Shown: positions 8,071 through 17,891, counted from the first letter of the stretch. The stretch: DNA of 64,000 nt from CAZZNQ01 sp964655775 (GCA_964655775.1 CAZZNQ010000012.1:1-64000); one strand, 5' to 3'. Translations and numbers: made by a program. Notes: generated by a model from the letters alone, not told the origin.

Positions 8071-10968
8071 TCAGAACGTCTCGACGGACGTGCGGTCGGC
8101 GGACTTGAGGTAGCGCTCGCTGATGCTCACCGGCAGATCTTCCGGCGCGTGGAGAACCAGGTTGCGGCCGCCCCAGTCCTCGGTGGTCATCTCAACGCGC
8201 ACGGTTTCCTCCCGACCCACCAGCGGCAGTTCCGCCTTGAGCCACTCCAGGTCGCCCGGTATCGGCTCCCAGAGAATCTCGGCGAAGCCGGGTTTGAGCG
8301 GGCGCACGCCGGCGACATAGGAGGCCAGGTGCGCCAAGGGGCCGATGCCGAATGCGTGCACAAGGCTGTTGCGGGGGACCGGTTCGTCCAGCGCCCAGTC
8401 GCGCTGCCACATCTCGAACACGCTCATCGCGTCCGGGTGCTTGAGCATGGTGCCGTAGTAGCTGCGCCAGTGCGAGAATGCCCGCCGCCACAGCCCGCGC
8501 GAAAGCAGCGCCTCCGAGACAAAGAACTTGCTGTAAGGGCTCTCTCCGCGCTCCCAGAACCGCATCGTCTCGCGCGTGCCGGACTTCCAGAGCCGTCCCA
8601 GAATGCGGTCCTCCTGCTCGGAGGTCGGTATGCCGGCGAACAGCATCCAGTAGTTGGTGACGGCGCTGAAGGTGCCGCCCGGTTCGCCGTCGCGCAGGCC
8701 GTCCGCGAAGAGGCCTTCGTCCTCCACCCAGAAATGCTCCCGGACTCGCGAGCGCATGCGGTTGAGCTGGAGCCGCCACCGGCGGCTGAGCAGCGACTGT
8801 CCGACCATCTCCGCCAGGTAAATGGCCGATTCCAGGGCGACCAGGTACTGCGCCTGCAGCGCGCCGATGGTGTCGCCGCAGCGGGGCACGGGATTCATAC
8901 TGTAGTCGATGTAGACGGTGTTGCCCGGTTTCGGCCGGATGAATCCGAGGCGCGAGCGTTGCGACTGCGCGAACTTGATCAGGTTGCGCACGGCCGGGAA
9001 GGTGTCGTCGACGATGGAGTGGTCGGCGGTGAAGTTGTACTGATCCAGCACCCAGCGGGGCAGCAGGAAGCAGGTGTCGACAAGCACGTCGTTGTAGCTG
9101 CAGGGCGCCATCGCCCGGTGCCAGCCGTCGGGTTTCTGGTCGCGCGCGAACTCGCGGATGGCCAGCTCGGAAAGGCGCACGTCGCCCCATAGCCACGCCA
9201 GCAGGTGCATGCGGATGAACGCGTCGCCCGCCCATTGGGCTTTCTCGCGGGTGGGGCAGTCCTCGATCAGGTCGAAGGTGGAGGCGTCCACGGTCGCCGC
9301 CCCGGCCTCCCACATGCGGTTGAAGGCCCAGTCCGAACACTCGAAGCTGCCGTGTCGCTCGGCCGGGTAATGCTGGGTGCGAAGCAGGAACTTGCGCACC
9401 TCGACGGAGTCGGGCGCGTTGCGCACGCAGAGGCCCAGGTAGCGGCCGGCGCGGCGGTCCAGGGACAGCCAGCGGTCCCACCGGCCGTCCAGCACCAGAC
9501 GATCGGTCTGCCACAGTCCGTTGTAGAGCGACCGCACGCGGCCGGAGCCGGTTCGGGCCTCGGAGATCGTCACGTCCACGACCGACCCCTTCGGGCCGCG
9601 CAGCTCCAGGTCAATGAAGCCCGCTCCGTCAGCCGGCAGCTGGAACTCGACGTAGGTGCCGGGGGTGAGCTTCATCGGTCCCTTGCCCCGGCCCTTTGCG
9701 AGCAGCGACGACGAGCCCGTCGGCGCGCGCTTGTGCTTCCGGCGCCCGTCCCAGTCCCACAGGTGCGACGGTTCCAGCCACGGCCGCATGTCCTCGACGT
9801 CCGTCTCGACCGGTTTCCCGTCCGCGCGGTCCGCGTCCTCGGCCGTGAGGACAAGCCACGTGCCCGGATCGTCCTCGCTCTCCGTTGACGAGCAGATGCC
9901 GTCGACCGGTTCGCCGGATTCCGGATCCAGAAAGGCGAGTTCGAAGCCGTATGCGGCGTCGGGCCGCCACATCCAGACGCGCACTTCGTTCCAGCCCTCG
10001 CGCAGTTCGATCTCCTGCGGGTAGGTGCCCGCCCCGCCGCGCGTGCTGCCGGGCTCGAACCGGTGGCCGAAACCGTGGACCATTCCTTCGTACGGCGGCT
10101 GGCCCTCGCGGAAGCGCTGGCCGGTGTGGGCGTCCGGGCGGCCCTGTTCCCAGATCAGTTTGCCGTTCAGATGCAGACGCGCGTAGTTGTCGCAGCCGAA
10201 GTCGAAACGGACCGTGCGTTTCTCGGTGGAACGGACCGACGTTACGAATGTGAGCGATTCGGCTTCCGGCAGTGGGGCGCACTTGTCGAACGCCAGTCCG
10301 TACACCCCGTCCGGATCGCCCACCTTGCCGGATTCGCGGACCTCCACCGGTTCCCAGTCCTCGAAGGTCAGGCGCGGCATCGGTCGGGGAAGCAGCTCCG
10401 AGAACGGCTCCTCCGGGGTGGCGACGGCCTTCTGCCAGTCCGAGTCGTCGAAACCGGCGGCCGCCCACTTGCGGATCCGTTGCGAGAAATCGATCTTCTC
10501 GTTGAAGCCGACCGGGAAAAAGCGCCTTGGGGCCGGTTTCAGGTAACGGGGCGCCTCGGTCACGCGCCAGCTTGAGTTGGTGACCACGTGCCGCGCCCGA
10601 CCCTTGCCGATGCGGTAGTTCAGGTCCGCCCATATTCCGCCCGGCACCCAGGGCTGCCCGTGCTGTGGCATCATGGTGCTGTGCGCAAGGATGCCGATGA
10701 CGTTCCCCCCCTTGCTCAGTCCCAGCTCCTTGGCGCTGTAGGTGTCGTAGTAGGCTCGGGGTATCTCGCTGCGCGCGGGACCGTCGCCAACGTGGCTGCC
10801 GTTCACGAAAAGGCGGTACTGGTCGCTGGCGGCCACGTGCAGTTCGGCCTCGGAGGGGGCGCCGCTCAGGTCGAACTCCTTGCGCAGAAGCAGGTGGCAG
10901 TCGACGGTCCGGTGCCGGTCCTTCATCCAGATCCACTTCGTTCTGCTGCTCGTCTTGGTGCCGGCCAT
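8071..10968 (-). CDS. Alpha-L-rhamnosidase (GH78)
   Basis: 965-residue glycoside hydrolase that would remove terminal L-rhamnose from polysaccharide, glycoside or pectin-type chains. The N-terminal third has beta-sandwich character with a lectin-like YRLFVNGSHVGDGPAR motif; the centre holds the alpha/alpha barrel. The family signature is DCPTREKAQWAGD at about residues 565-577, corresponding to the GH78 general-acid region (usual form D-x-P-x-R-x-E-R-x-G-W-x-G-D). No signal peptide is visible, so action may be cytoplasmic on imported oligosaccharides. GGGAGC precedes the start. The gene diverges from the helicase gene with its own promoter, and two other rhamnose-pathway genes lie at 32622 and 55088. 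Confidence 0.87.
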   Translation of the reverse strand: MAGTKTSSRTKWIWMKDRHRTVDCHLLLRKEFDLSGAPSEAELHVAASDQYRLFVNGSHVGDGPARSEIPRAYYDTYSAKELGLSKGGNVIGILAHSTMMPQHGQPWVPGGIWADLNYRIGKGRARHVVTNSSWRVTEAPRYLKPAPRRFFPVGFNEKIDFSQRIRKWAAAGFDDSDWQKAVATPEEPFSELLPRPMPRLTFEDWEPVEVRESGKVGDPDGVYGLAFDKCAPLPEAESLTFVTSVRSTEKRTVRFDFGCDNYARLHLNGKLIWEQGRPDAHTGQRFREGQPPYEGMVHGFGHRFEPGSTRGGAGTYPQEIELREGWNEVRVWMWRPDAAYGFELAFLDPESGEPVDGICSSTESEDDPGTWLVLTAEDADRADGKPVETDVEDMRPWLEPSHLWDWDGRRKHKRAPTGSSSLLAKGRGKGPMKLTPGTYVEFQLPADGAGFIDLELRGPKGSVVDVTISEARTGSGRVRSLYNGLWQTDRLVLDGRWDRWLSLDRRAGRYLGLCVRNAPDSVEVRKFLLRTQHYPAERHGSFECSDWAFNRMWEAGAATVDASTFDLIEDCPTREKAQWAGDAFIRMHLLAWLWGDVRLSELAIREFARDQKPDGWHRAMAPCSYNDVLVDTCFLLPRWVLDQYNFTADHSIVDDTFPAVRNLIKFAQSQRSRLGFIRPKPGNTVYIDYSMNPVPRCGDTIGALQAQYLVALESAIYLAEMVGQSLLSRRWRLQLNRMRSRVREHFWVEDEGLFADGLRDGEPGGTFSAVTNYWMLFAGIPTSEQEDRILGRLWKSGTRETMRFWERGESPYSKFFVSEALLSRGLWRRAFSHWRSYYGTMLKHPDAMSVFEMWQRDWALDEPVPRNSLVHAFGIGPLAHLASYVAGVRPLKPGFAEILWEPIPGDLEWLKAELPLVGREETVRVEMTTEDWGGRNLVLHAPEDLPVSISERYLKSADRTSVETF

Positions 10969-11048
10969 GTGCGCTCGCTCCCGAAAAGCCAGGATGCCCT
11001 CTTGTGTCGGTTCCGGGCCCGTTCACGCGGGTCCGACGCTGCAGAGGC

Positions 11049-11077
11049 AGGATAAGGTGTCGGGGCGGGAATCTCAA
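11049..11077 (-). promoter_or_regulatory. Predicted promoter of the rhamnosidase gene
   Basis: On the minus strand TTGAGA (11077-11072) and TATCCT (11054-11049) are separated by 17 bases, about 80 bases before the rhamnosidase start. It sits within the shared upstream region with the helicase promoter, facing away. Sequence match only. Confidence 0.4.
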
Positions 11078-11135
11078 GTTCAGAGCGACGTTTGCCCACG
11101 ATGGTGCAGTCGTAGAGTTCGTGCGCGCGGCAGGT

Positions 11136-11164
11136 TTGACACGCTCCCGCACAGGCCCTATCAT
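11136..11164 (+). promoter_or_regulatory. Predicted sigma-70 promoter of the helicase gene
   Basis: TTGACA at 11136 and TATCAT at 11159 with a 17-base spacer, giving an expected transcript start near 11171 and a leader of about 100 bases before the helicase ATG. The match is five of six or better at both boxes. It explains the 301-base gap between the two divergent genes together with the minus-strand promoter. Confidence 0.55.
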
Positions 11165-11269
11165 GGACGCACGTCCACGTTTCGGGGCATGGGCCGCCGA
11201 CCTCGGACGGCTCTCCAAGTCCTTTCTGAGCAGTGCACTTGCGACTTCTGTGGGAATCCAGGCGCATCC

Positions 11270-13474
11270 ATGATGCCATCTGAACGCATACAGCGAATAG
11301 TCGAGGGCCTGACCGATTCGCAGAAGGAGGCCGTGCTGTTCGACGAAGGGCCGCTGCTGGTGATAGCCGGCGCGGGCAGCGGCAAGACGCGCGTGATCAC
11401 GCGTCGGGTCGCCTGTCTGCTGGAGAAGGGCGTCCCGCCGCAGCGCGTGGTGGCGATAACGTTCACAAACAAGGCGGCCGAGGAGATGCGAAGGCGCGTG
11501 GAGGGGCTGGTGGGAGAGGGCGTGTACGTGACCACCTTCCACAGCTTCTGCGCCCGCCTGCTTCGCCGCGAGATGCCGCAGATCGGCCGCGATCCCGGCT
11601 ACACCATCTATGACCGCGCCGACAGTCTGCGCGTCATCCGCCAGATCGTCAAGGAGCAGGACCTCGACCCGGCCATGTATCCCGCGCGGGACATCATGGA
11701 CTACATCTCGCTGCGCAAGGACCGCGTCATCGGCCCCGAGGAGAGCGCCCGCGCGGCGTTCGGCATGACGGAGCAGCGGATGGCGCTGCTCTACGGTCGT
11801 TACGAGGAGAAGCTGGTCGAGAGCAACGCCCTGGACTTCGACGATCTGCTGCTGAAGACGCTGGAGGTGTTCCGTCGTCGCCCCGACGTGCTGGCCGATT
11901 ATCAGGACAGGCACCTGCACGTGCTGGTGGACGAATACCAGGACACGAACCTGCCTCAGCACCTCCTCGCGCGGGCACTCCAGGGCAAGCATCACAACAT
12001 CACCGCCGTCGGTGATCCGGACCAGATGATCTACACCTGGCGCGGCGCGCGGCTGGCCAATCTGCTGGAGTTCGAGGAGGACTTCCCCGGCGCCCACGTA
12101 GTGATGCTCGAGCGCAACTACCGCTCCACCACCAGCATCCTTCGCGGCGCTTCCGCCTGTATCAAGAACAACCGACTGCGCCACGAGAAGGAACTGCGCA
12201 GCACGCGGGAGGAGGGCAAGCCGATCACCGTGCGCGAGTTCGCCAACGCCTACACCGAAGCGGAATGGGTGGCGGAGAAGGCGCACGACATGATCACTGC
12301 CGGCACCCGGCCCAGCGAGGTGGCCGTCTTCTACCGCACGAAGCAACAGTCGATGCCGTTCGAGGACGCGTTTGCGACCCTCGCACTGCCGCATCAGGTG
12401 GTCGACAGCGTGGGCTTCTTCGACCGACGCGTGGTGAAGGACCTGCGCTCCTACCTGCAGTTGATGCTCAACCCGCGCGACGACATCGCCTGCGAGCGCG
12501 TCATCAACACCCCGACCAGGGGCATCGGTGCGAAGACGCTCTCGACGCTCCAGCAGGCGGCCGACAAGTCGGGCAAGTCGCTCCTGGAAATGTGCCGCGA
12601 CGTGGAGGAGATCGAGGGCCTGGGCTCTCGGGCCGTGAACGCGGTCGGCGCGTTCTGGGCGCTGTACGAGGAACTGATGTTGCTGCAGGACCAGCCGGTG
12701 TCGCAGATCCTGCGCGCCGTGTTGAAGCTGACCGACTACGTCGAGCGACAGTCTGCCGAGGACAGGGCCGAGGTGGAGGAGCTTGCCGAGATGTTCGTCG
12801 GCTACGCTCGCCAGTTCGACGAGAAGTCGCCCGATGGCGGGCTGATGGGCTTCCTGGAGCAGGCGGCGCTGGTCAGCGACGTGGACGGCTGGAACTCCCG
12901 CGCCGAGGCGATTCCCCTGATGACACTTCATTCGGCAAAGGGGCTGGAGTTCGACGTCGTGTTCCTTGTCGGCGCCGAGGAGGACGTGCTTCCGCACCGG
13001 CGGGCGTTGGAAGACGACCTGCACGGGAGCGAGGCGGCCGCGCTCGAAGAGGAACGTCGGCTGTTCTACGTCGGCATGACGCGTGCCCGGGACCGGCTGT
13101 TCATCACGCACGCTCGCCGGCGCACAATCCAGGGGCGCGAGCAGCCGATGATGCCTTCCCGCTTCCTGGACGAGCTGCCCGAGGAGGGCGTGAAGCGGGC
13201 CCGTCAGCGACCCGAGAGCGGATTCCAGCCCGCCAAGGGCTTCGCCCGGGAGATGGACTACGTCCTGAAGCGCAAGCGCACTGGCCTGGAGGTCGTGAGC
13301 AGCACCGGCGAGGACCGACTGGCGAAGGGCGTGCGTGTCCGGCATCCGCATTACGGGGAAGGCGTGGTGGACAAGGTGACGCCGGTGGGCTCGCGGTGCA
13401 TGGTGCGCGTGGACTTTTTCGACCACGGCATGATGTCCCTGCTGCTTGCCTCCGGGGACGTCGCCAAGGCGTGA
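11270..13474 (+). CDS. pcrA: ATP-dependent DNA helicase, PcrA/UvrD type
   Basis: 734-residue superfamily 1A 3'-5' DNA helicase used in nucleotide excision repair and removal of stalled polymerases or recombinase filaments. Motifs in order: GAGSGKT (Walker A, residues 34-40), TFTNKAAEEM (Ia), DEYQDTN (II), GDPDQMIYTWRGA (III), ERNYRS (IV), LHSAKGLEFD (V) and FYVGMTRARDRL (VI). The last 45 residues (VRHPHYGEGVVDKV onward) match the small C-terminal Tudor-like domain of PcrA. The start is an ATG-ATG pair at 11270/11273; the frame is open back to 10880 but without coding character. Length is close to known PcrA/UvrD proteins. A small GNAT gene follows 10 bases later. Confidence 0.93.
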   Translation: MMPSERIQRIVEGLTDSQKEAVLFDEGPLLVIAGAGSGKTRVITRRVACLLEKGVPPQRVVAITFTNKAAEEMRRRVEGLVGEGVYVTTFHSFCARLLRREMPQIGRDPGYTIYDRADSLRVIRQIVKEQDLDPAMYPARDIMDYISLRKDRVIGPEESARAAFGMTEQRMALLYGRYEEKLVESNALDFDDLLLKTLEVFRRRPDVLADYQDRHLHVLVDEYQDTNLPQHLLARALQGKHHNITAVGDPDQMIYTWRGARLANLLEFEEDFPGAHVVMLERNYRSTTSILRGASACIKNNRLRHEKELRSTREEGKPITVREFANAYTEAEWVAEKAHDMITAGTRPSEVAVFYRTKQQSMPFEDAFATLALPHQVVDSVGFFDRRVVKDLRSYLQLMLNPRDDIACERVINTPTRGIGAKTLSTLQQAADKSGKSLLEMCRDVEEIEGLGSRAVNAVGAFWALYEELMLLQDQPVSQILRAVLKLTDYVERQSAEDRAEVEELAEMFVGYARQFDEKSPDGGLMGFLEQAALVSDVDGWNSRAEAIPLMTLHSAKGLEFDVVFLVGAEEDVLPHRRALEDDLHGSEAAALEEERRLFYVGMTRARDRLFITHARRRTIQGREQPMMPSRFLDELPEEGVKRARQRPESGFQPAKGFAREMDYVLKRKRTGLEVVSSTGEDRLAKGVRVRHPHYGEGVVDKVTPVGSRCMVRVDFFDHGMMSLLLASGDVAKA

Positions 13475-13484
13475 GGGGCGGAAC

Positions 13485-13997
13485 ATGGGGCCTTTCATTA
13501 TCCGGGAAGCCGTGCCGGCGGACGCGCCGGGGATGATCGAGTTCATGGACCGGCTGACGTCCGATCCCGAGGCGGACATCATCCTGGAGCCGGGCGAGTT
13601 CAACATGACGGTCGAGCAGGAGCAGGAGTTCGTCCGCCGGATGGCCGTGGCGGACAACTGTCTTTGCCTTGTGGCGGAGGCCGACGGGGGAGTCGTGGGC
13701 GTGCTGACCTGCCAGGGCGGGCGCCGGCGGGCCGTTCGGCACTGCACGGAGCTGGGCGTCTCGGTGGACAGGGAGTGGCGCAATCGCGGCATCGGCACGG
13801 CGCTGCTCCAGCGTGCCGTCGACTGGGCTCGCGCGAGCGAGGTGGTCAGGCGGATGCAGCTCTACGTCTTCGTCCGGAACGAAGCCGCCATCCGCCTGTA
13901 CCGCAAGATGGGGTTCGAGATCGAGGGTCGCAGGGAGGCGCCCGTCTACCGCGGCGGCCGCTACCTGGACGACTATGTCATGGCGCTGGTTGTGTGA
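13485..13997 (+). CDS. GNAT family N-acetyltransferase (RimI/PhnO-like)
   Basis: 170 residues starting at ATG 13485 with GAGGGGCGG upstream, 10 bases after the helicase stop. The acetyl-CoA binding motif A reads RNRGIGTALLQRAVDWA (R/Q-x-x-G-x-G/A), and the C-terminal part has VRNEAAIRLYRKMGFEIEGRR, both classic for GNAT folds. Probably modifies an amine or a protein N-terminus/lysine; substrate unknown. Likely cotranscribed with the helicase. Confidence 0.85.
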   Translation: MGPFIIREAVPADAPGMIEFMDRLTSDPEADIILEPGEFNMTVEQEQEFVRRMAVADNCLCLVAEADGGVVGVLTCQGGRRRAVRHCTELGVSVDREWRNRGIGTALLQRAVDWARASEVVRRMQLYVFVRNEAAIRLYRKMGFEIEGRREAPVYRGGRYLDDYVMALVV

Positions 13998-14006
13998 GGG
14001 CGCACT

Positions 14007-15431
14007 TCAGAGACGGCTTTCCAGCTTCTCACGGTGCCGGTAGTACTTGTTCTGCCACCATCCGCCATGGAAGTAGAGCGCCATCAGCACCGCCTGCACG
14101 ACCTCCGATGCGTTGATGCCGAGCCATATTCCCATCGGCCCCATGGCCAATGTAAGGGCCAGAAGGTAGGCTGCCGGCACCCGGAGCAGCAACTGACCGA
14201 TGGCGGTCAGCACAGCCGGGGCAAACGTGTCGCCCGCCCCGCTCATCGCGCGGGCCAGCACTACCGACGTCGCGACGAAGGGGAACGTTACGCCGAGGAA
14301 CCGGAGGTAGACCGAGCCTATACCGATCACGTCGGCGTTGTTCGAGAAGATGCCTATCAGCCGCGGCGCGAAGACGATATAGCCGATCGCGGCCGGCACG
14401 GCGAAAGCAAGGTAATGCTTCACGGTCTCCCAGCCGGCCTTGCTCGCCCGGTCGGGTTTGCCGGCCCCCATGTTCTGGCCCACCATCACGGCGCCGACGT
14501 TCGACAGGCCTGCTCCCGGTCCGATGACCATGAAGCGCAGCCGGTTGGCGATGCCGTAGGCGGCGAGCGCGGCCGTGCCGAAGCCGGCCACCAGCCTCGT
14601 GAGGAGTATGAGGGAGAACTGCCGCATGAAGACCTGCCCGGACGCGAAAACGCCGATGTAGAGGATCCGGCGCATGAAACGTGGGTTCAGCTTGGCCGCG
14701 CCGCGTCGCAGGTGGATGGTGGAGCGTCCGTAGAGCAGATGCAGGGCCAGCAGAAGTGCGAGCAAGGCCCGGCTGGCGACCGTGGCGGCGGCCGAGCCGT
14801 TGATGCCCATGGCCGGGAAGGGGCCCCATCCGAAGATCAGCAACGGGTCCAGCGCGATGTTGATGACGTTGGTCACCAGCAGCGCACGGAAGGGCGTCAC
14901 CGCGTCCCCCGCCCCGTAGAGGGCCTGGCAGAGCCCGACCGAGACGAACATGAAAACCGAACAGGCGAAGCTGATGCGCAGGTAGCCGGTGGCGGCCTCC
15001 ACGACGGGTGGTTCCAGGCTGAACAGGCTGAGCACCGCACCCGACCCCATGAGGCCGATGACGAGGACCGGGATCGACGCGAGGACGCCGAGCACCAGAG
15101 TCTGCACGGTAGCCACGTCGGCGTTCTCGTAGTCCTCCTTGCCGACGAAGTGGGCCACCAGGGCCGTGGTCCCGGTGCCGATGCCCATCGCCATCAGGAT
15201 TACAAACGCCAGGATGTTGCCGCAGACCGTGAGAGCGGCGACGGGGGCGTCACCCTCCAGGCGACTGACGAAGTACAGGTCAGCCAGGGTAAACGCGTCG
15301 TGGAGGGCACCGCTGAGCACCATCGGCAGCGCCAGACGCCATAGGCCGCGGCGCACACCACCCTCGGTCGTCCTCGTTCTGAGGTGCCGCTTCCTCGGCG
15401 GCCTCTGGTCTTCCGGCCCCGTCTGGTTCAC
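14007..15431 (-). CDS. MATE family multidrug/toxin exporter
   Basis: About 474 residues when started at the GTG at 15431, which gives the usual length for the family; a second GTG some 24 codons later is also possible. Twelve hydrophobic segments are visible. The N-terminus carries RLALPMVLSGALHDAFTLADLYFVSRL, and the segment ALYGAGDAVTPFRALLVTNVINIALDPLLIFGWG is the conserved P-x-x-N-x-x-D-P motif of the first half, with AMSGAGDTFAPAVL its second-half counterpart. MATE proteins export cationic drugs or metabolites using Na+ or H+ gradients. Substrate unknown. Confidence 0.87.
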   Translation of the reverse strand: MNQTGPEDQRPPRKRHLRTRTTEGGVRRGLWRLALPMVLSGALHDAFTLADLYFVSRLEGDAPVAALTVCGNILAFVILMAMGIGTGTTALVAHFVGKEDYENADVATVQTLVLGVLASIPVLVIGLMGSGAVLSLFSLEPPVVEAATGYLRISFACSVFMFVSVGLCQALYGAGDAVTPFRALLVTNVINIALDPLLIFGWGPFPAMGINGSAAATVASRALLALLLALHLLYGRSTIHLRRGAAKLNPRFMRRILYIGVFASGQVFMRQFSLILLTRLVAGFGTAALAAYGIANRLRFMVIGPGAGLSNVGAVMVGQNMGAGKPDRASKAGWETVKHYLAFAVPAAIGYIVFAPRLIGIFSNNADVIGIGSVYLRFLGVTFPFVATSVVLARAMSGAGDTFAPAVLTAIGQLLLRVPAAYLLALTLAMGPMGIWLGINASEVVQAVLMALYFHGGWWQNKYYRHREKLESRL

Positions 15432-15522
15432 TGGTTGTCTCGCACCGGTCGGAAGGCCCGTTGGTGGTTCCAGGGGATGGTGATGCCGAATATGGTAGGC
15501 GGCGGCCGTCCCGATAGCAAGC

Positions 15523-16494
15523 TCATCGCAGGAGGGGGGCCGTGCGCAGCACCACCGACGCGGTCGCCGTGAGAAGCAGAACCAGACCGGCGGCTGTGAG
15601 GGCGAGCGCCGGTGAACGACCGCGCGATGTCGTCCGGGAGGCGACGTCGTGCGCCTCGGTTCGATCGATGCGCCCGAAGACCTCCCGCAACGTCCCGGCA
15701 TCCCTCGCCCGATGGAACGCGCCGTCGGTGACCTCCGCCAACCGGCCCAACGCCGCCTCATCGACGGGGTAGTCCTTCTGCTGGATGCGCGTCCGCCCGG
15801 ACGGCAGAACGACTGGCAGGGGAGCGGGGCCGTCCGTCCCGACCGCCACGGCATGGATGCGGACTCCGTGGTCGGCGGCAAGGCGGGCGGCGTCGCGGAC
15901 CGAGACCGCTCCGGCGGTGTTCTGACCGTCGGTGACAAGCACGGCGGCACCGCCCCGGGGGAGGCGCGCCACGGCCAGCGCAACCGCCTCGCCCAGGGCC
16001 GTGCGCTTCCCGAGCATCTCCGGCTCGACGTGATCCAGCAGGTTGCGCGCCACGGTTCGGTCGAATGTGAGCGGGCACTGGGTGACCGCCCGGCCCCCGA
16101 ACGCGACGATGCCGATCCGGTCGCCCTCGCGCCGGGCGATGAAGTCGGATGCGAACTCGCGAGCGATCTCCAGCCGGGATCGCGTGCCCCCCTCGGCGGC
16201 CATGTCCAGCGCGCGCATGCTCTCCGAGGTGTCCAATACGATCACGATATCGCGCGCCCGTCGCGGATCGGCCACTCTGCGGAGGACGCCCACCGGCGCT
16301 GCGGCGGCTATCACGGAAGCGGCCACCGCAAGTGCCGCTAAGACGCGCGTCGAGGGCAGTAGGCGCGCCCTCAAAGTCCGGGAACCGACGATGGCCTCAG
16401 ACGTTGCGCTCATCGCCGGCAGACGACGGCGCTCAAGGAAGGGCAGGGCGGCGAGGGGCAGTAACCAGAGCCAGAACGGGTTCTCAAACGCCAC
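15523..16494 (-). CDS. batA: BatA-type VWA domain protein
   Basis: 323 residues. The N-terminus MAFENPFWLWLLPLAALPFL is the typical BatA/BatB membrane entry followed by a second helix around residues 48-68. A von Willebrand A domain follows with the metal-site motif DTSES (DxSxS) near residue 89, a Thr-containing loop ALGEAVALAVARL, and VTDGQNTAG; a C-terminal hydrophobic helix closes the protein. Bat (aerotolerance) operons are linked to MoxR ATPases and periplasmic chaperone roles in other bacteria, but no MoxR or DUF58 gene is present here. The gene overlaps its upstream partner by 11 bases. Confidence 0.85.
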   Translation of the reverse strand: MAFENPFWLWLLPLAALPFLERRRLPAMSATSEAIVGSRTLRARLLPSTRVLAALAVAASVIAAAAPVGVLRRVADPRRARDIVIVLDTSESMRALDMAAEGGTRSRLEIAREFASDFIARREGDRIGIVAFGGRAVTQCPLTFDRTVARNLLDHVEPEMLGKRTALGEAVALAVARLPRGGAAVLVTDGQNTAGAVSVRDAARLAADHGVRIHAVAVGTDGPAPLPVVLPSGRTRIQQKDYPVDEAALGRLAEVTDGAFHRARDAGTLREVFGRIDRTEAHDVASRTTSRGRSPALALTAAGLVLLLTATASVVLRTAPLLR

Positions 16495-17107
16495 GGGGTC
16501 GCTCCCTCGGAGGCCGGACGGCGGCCAGCCTTTGCAGTATCGCCCGCGCGAACTCCAGGTCGGCCAGCAGGTCGCTCCTGTCTATCTCGTGGCCGGCGTA
16601 CTCCGCGCGCTCGGAGCGTTCCAGCAGCCGGCGCCAGTTCCGTCTGGTCTCGGCGTGCGTCTGGATGATATCCAGCGGAGCCGACGCGAGGCGGCGCGCG
16701 GTCATCGCCTTTGCGCCCGGTACGTGCGCACGCGCGACGGCCTGCCTGAGGATGCACGTCAACTCCGCATAGAACTCGGCCGCTGGGAGCTCCGCTGTCG
16801 CGTCGGGAATGGTCAGTCTGGCTGCGGCTTGGGCTACCGCCAGCGCCCTGCGCCGCCTGCGCCGCCTGCGCATCAACCCCAGCGCTACAAGGACGAAAGC
16901 AGCCGAAAGGAACCCCGCCCCCGCGCGCTTCTTCCAGTCGATCTGCCTCTCCGGCTCGGCCTCCATCAGGCCGATCGGGCCGAGGATGTCCTCTTCGCCC
17001 TGCTTCGGTGCGGCCGACGCCGCGCCTACTGCGAGCAGGATGAGGGTCGCGCCGAACGTGACCGTTGTCCACCGAGTGCCGACCATGCCGCCTCTGTACG
17101 TCCGCAT
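16484..17107 (-). CDS. DUF4381-like membrane partner of BatA
   Basis: 207 residues, either from ATG 17107 or from ATG 17086, the latter giving a cleaner signal peptide (MVGTRW, hydrophobic core, ASAAP). A second hydrophobic helix near residues 65-82 is followed by eight basic residues in a row and a helical cytoplasmic domain. This arrangement, and the 11-base overlap with the BatA gene, match the small DUF4381 partner commonly found beside Bat genes. Function is inferred from the neighbour. Confidence 0.65.
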   Translation of the reverse strand: MRTYRGGMVGTRWTTVTFGATLILLAVGAASAAPKQGEEDILGPIGLMEAEPERQIDWKKRAGAGFLSAAFVLVALGLMRRRRRRRRALAVAQAAARLTIPDATAELPAAEFYAELTCILRQAVARAHVPGAKAMTARRLASAPLDIIQTHAETRRNWRRLLERSERAEYAGHEIDRSDLLADLEFARAILQRLAAVRPPRERPRGV

Positions 17108-17283
17108 GCGCCGTTCCCGCAGAAGAACCGAAGAACATACAGGAGTGTACGCAGCACCCGATCAGTCTGCAAGGTCGGCGACATCGGCCTTTAACTGGGG
17201 CCGGCATTTCGATATATTGGCGTCGTCGGCAATGCCGGGGAACAAAAACTGCGTTCGGCCCACTAATCTATTGACGGCGGCCC

Positions 17284-17865
17284 ATGACAGAGGCCCCTGC
17301 GACAACTGGTGAGTTGCTCCGCCTGGCGCGGAGTGGCGACGTGGAGGCGTTCGGTGAGATCGTCGAACGACACGAGGAGTATGTCTACAACGTCGTCTAT
17401 CACCTGGTTGGAAACGACCAGGAGGCCGACGACATCGCACAGGAGGTGTTCGTGCGGGCCTTCAGCCATCTGGACAGCTTCGAGGGCAGGGCGAAATTCT
17501 CGACCTGGCTTTACGGAATCGCGCTCAACTGTGTGCGGAACCTGTGGCGGCGCCGCGGACGACGTTCGATCGTGGCGCCGGTGGCCGCTCCCGGTGAGGA
17601 GAACTCGATCCCTGACCCACCGTCCGAGCAGGACGGACCAGAGGAGGCGCTGCTCCGACGCGAGAGGGTGGACAAGGTGCGCGAGGCCATCGCCGCGCTG
17701 GCGGAGGACGCCCGCGAGGCCATTGTGCTGCGCGACATCCAGGGGCTGACCTATGAGGAGATGGCGGAATCGATGGGCGTGGCGCTGGGCACCGTGAAGA
17801 GCCGGATTTACAGGGCTCGACAGGCCCTGAAAGATCAACTGGAGGCGTATATCACAAAGACCTGA
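17284..17865 (+). CDS. ECF sigma factor (RpoE-like, sigma-70 family)
   Basis: 193 residues. Region 2 includes VYNVVYHLVGNDQEADDIAQEVFVRAF and STWLYGIALN (regions 2.1-2.4), and region 4 reads AREAIVLRDIQGLTYEEMAESMGVALGTVKSRIYRARQAL (helix-turn-helix for -35 recognition). Region 3 is absent as in all ECF factors. The ATG has a weak ribosome site. The next gene, 26 bases on, encodes a zinc-finger anti-sigma factor, so the pair should form a signal-responsive regulator. A GGAAC motif at 17239-17243, 40 bases before the start, could be an autoregulated ECF -35 box, but this is weak. Confidence 0.92.
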   Translation: MTEAPATTGELLRLARSGDVEAFGEIVERHEEYVYNVVYHLVGNDQEADDIAQEVFVRAFSHLDSFEGRAKFSTWLYGIALNCVRNLWRRRGRRSIVAPVAAPGEENSIPDPPSEQDGPEEALLRRERVDKVREAIAALAEDAREAIVLRDIQGLTYEEMAESMGVALGTVKSRIYRARQALKDQLEAYITKT

Positions 17866-17891
17866 GCGGAACGGTCTGCGGACGACGAAGA

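Noticed and set aside
10880..11269. Upstream extension of the helicase frame
   Set aside because: Covers the divergent promoter region, with no similarity to helicases; the Walker A region and promoter fit a start at 11270.
9629..13798. 1389-residue antisense open frame
   Set aside because: Spans parts of the rhamnosidase and helicase genes on the wrong strand or frame, with no recognisable domain.
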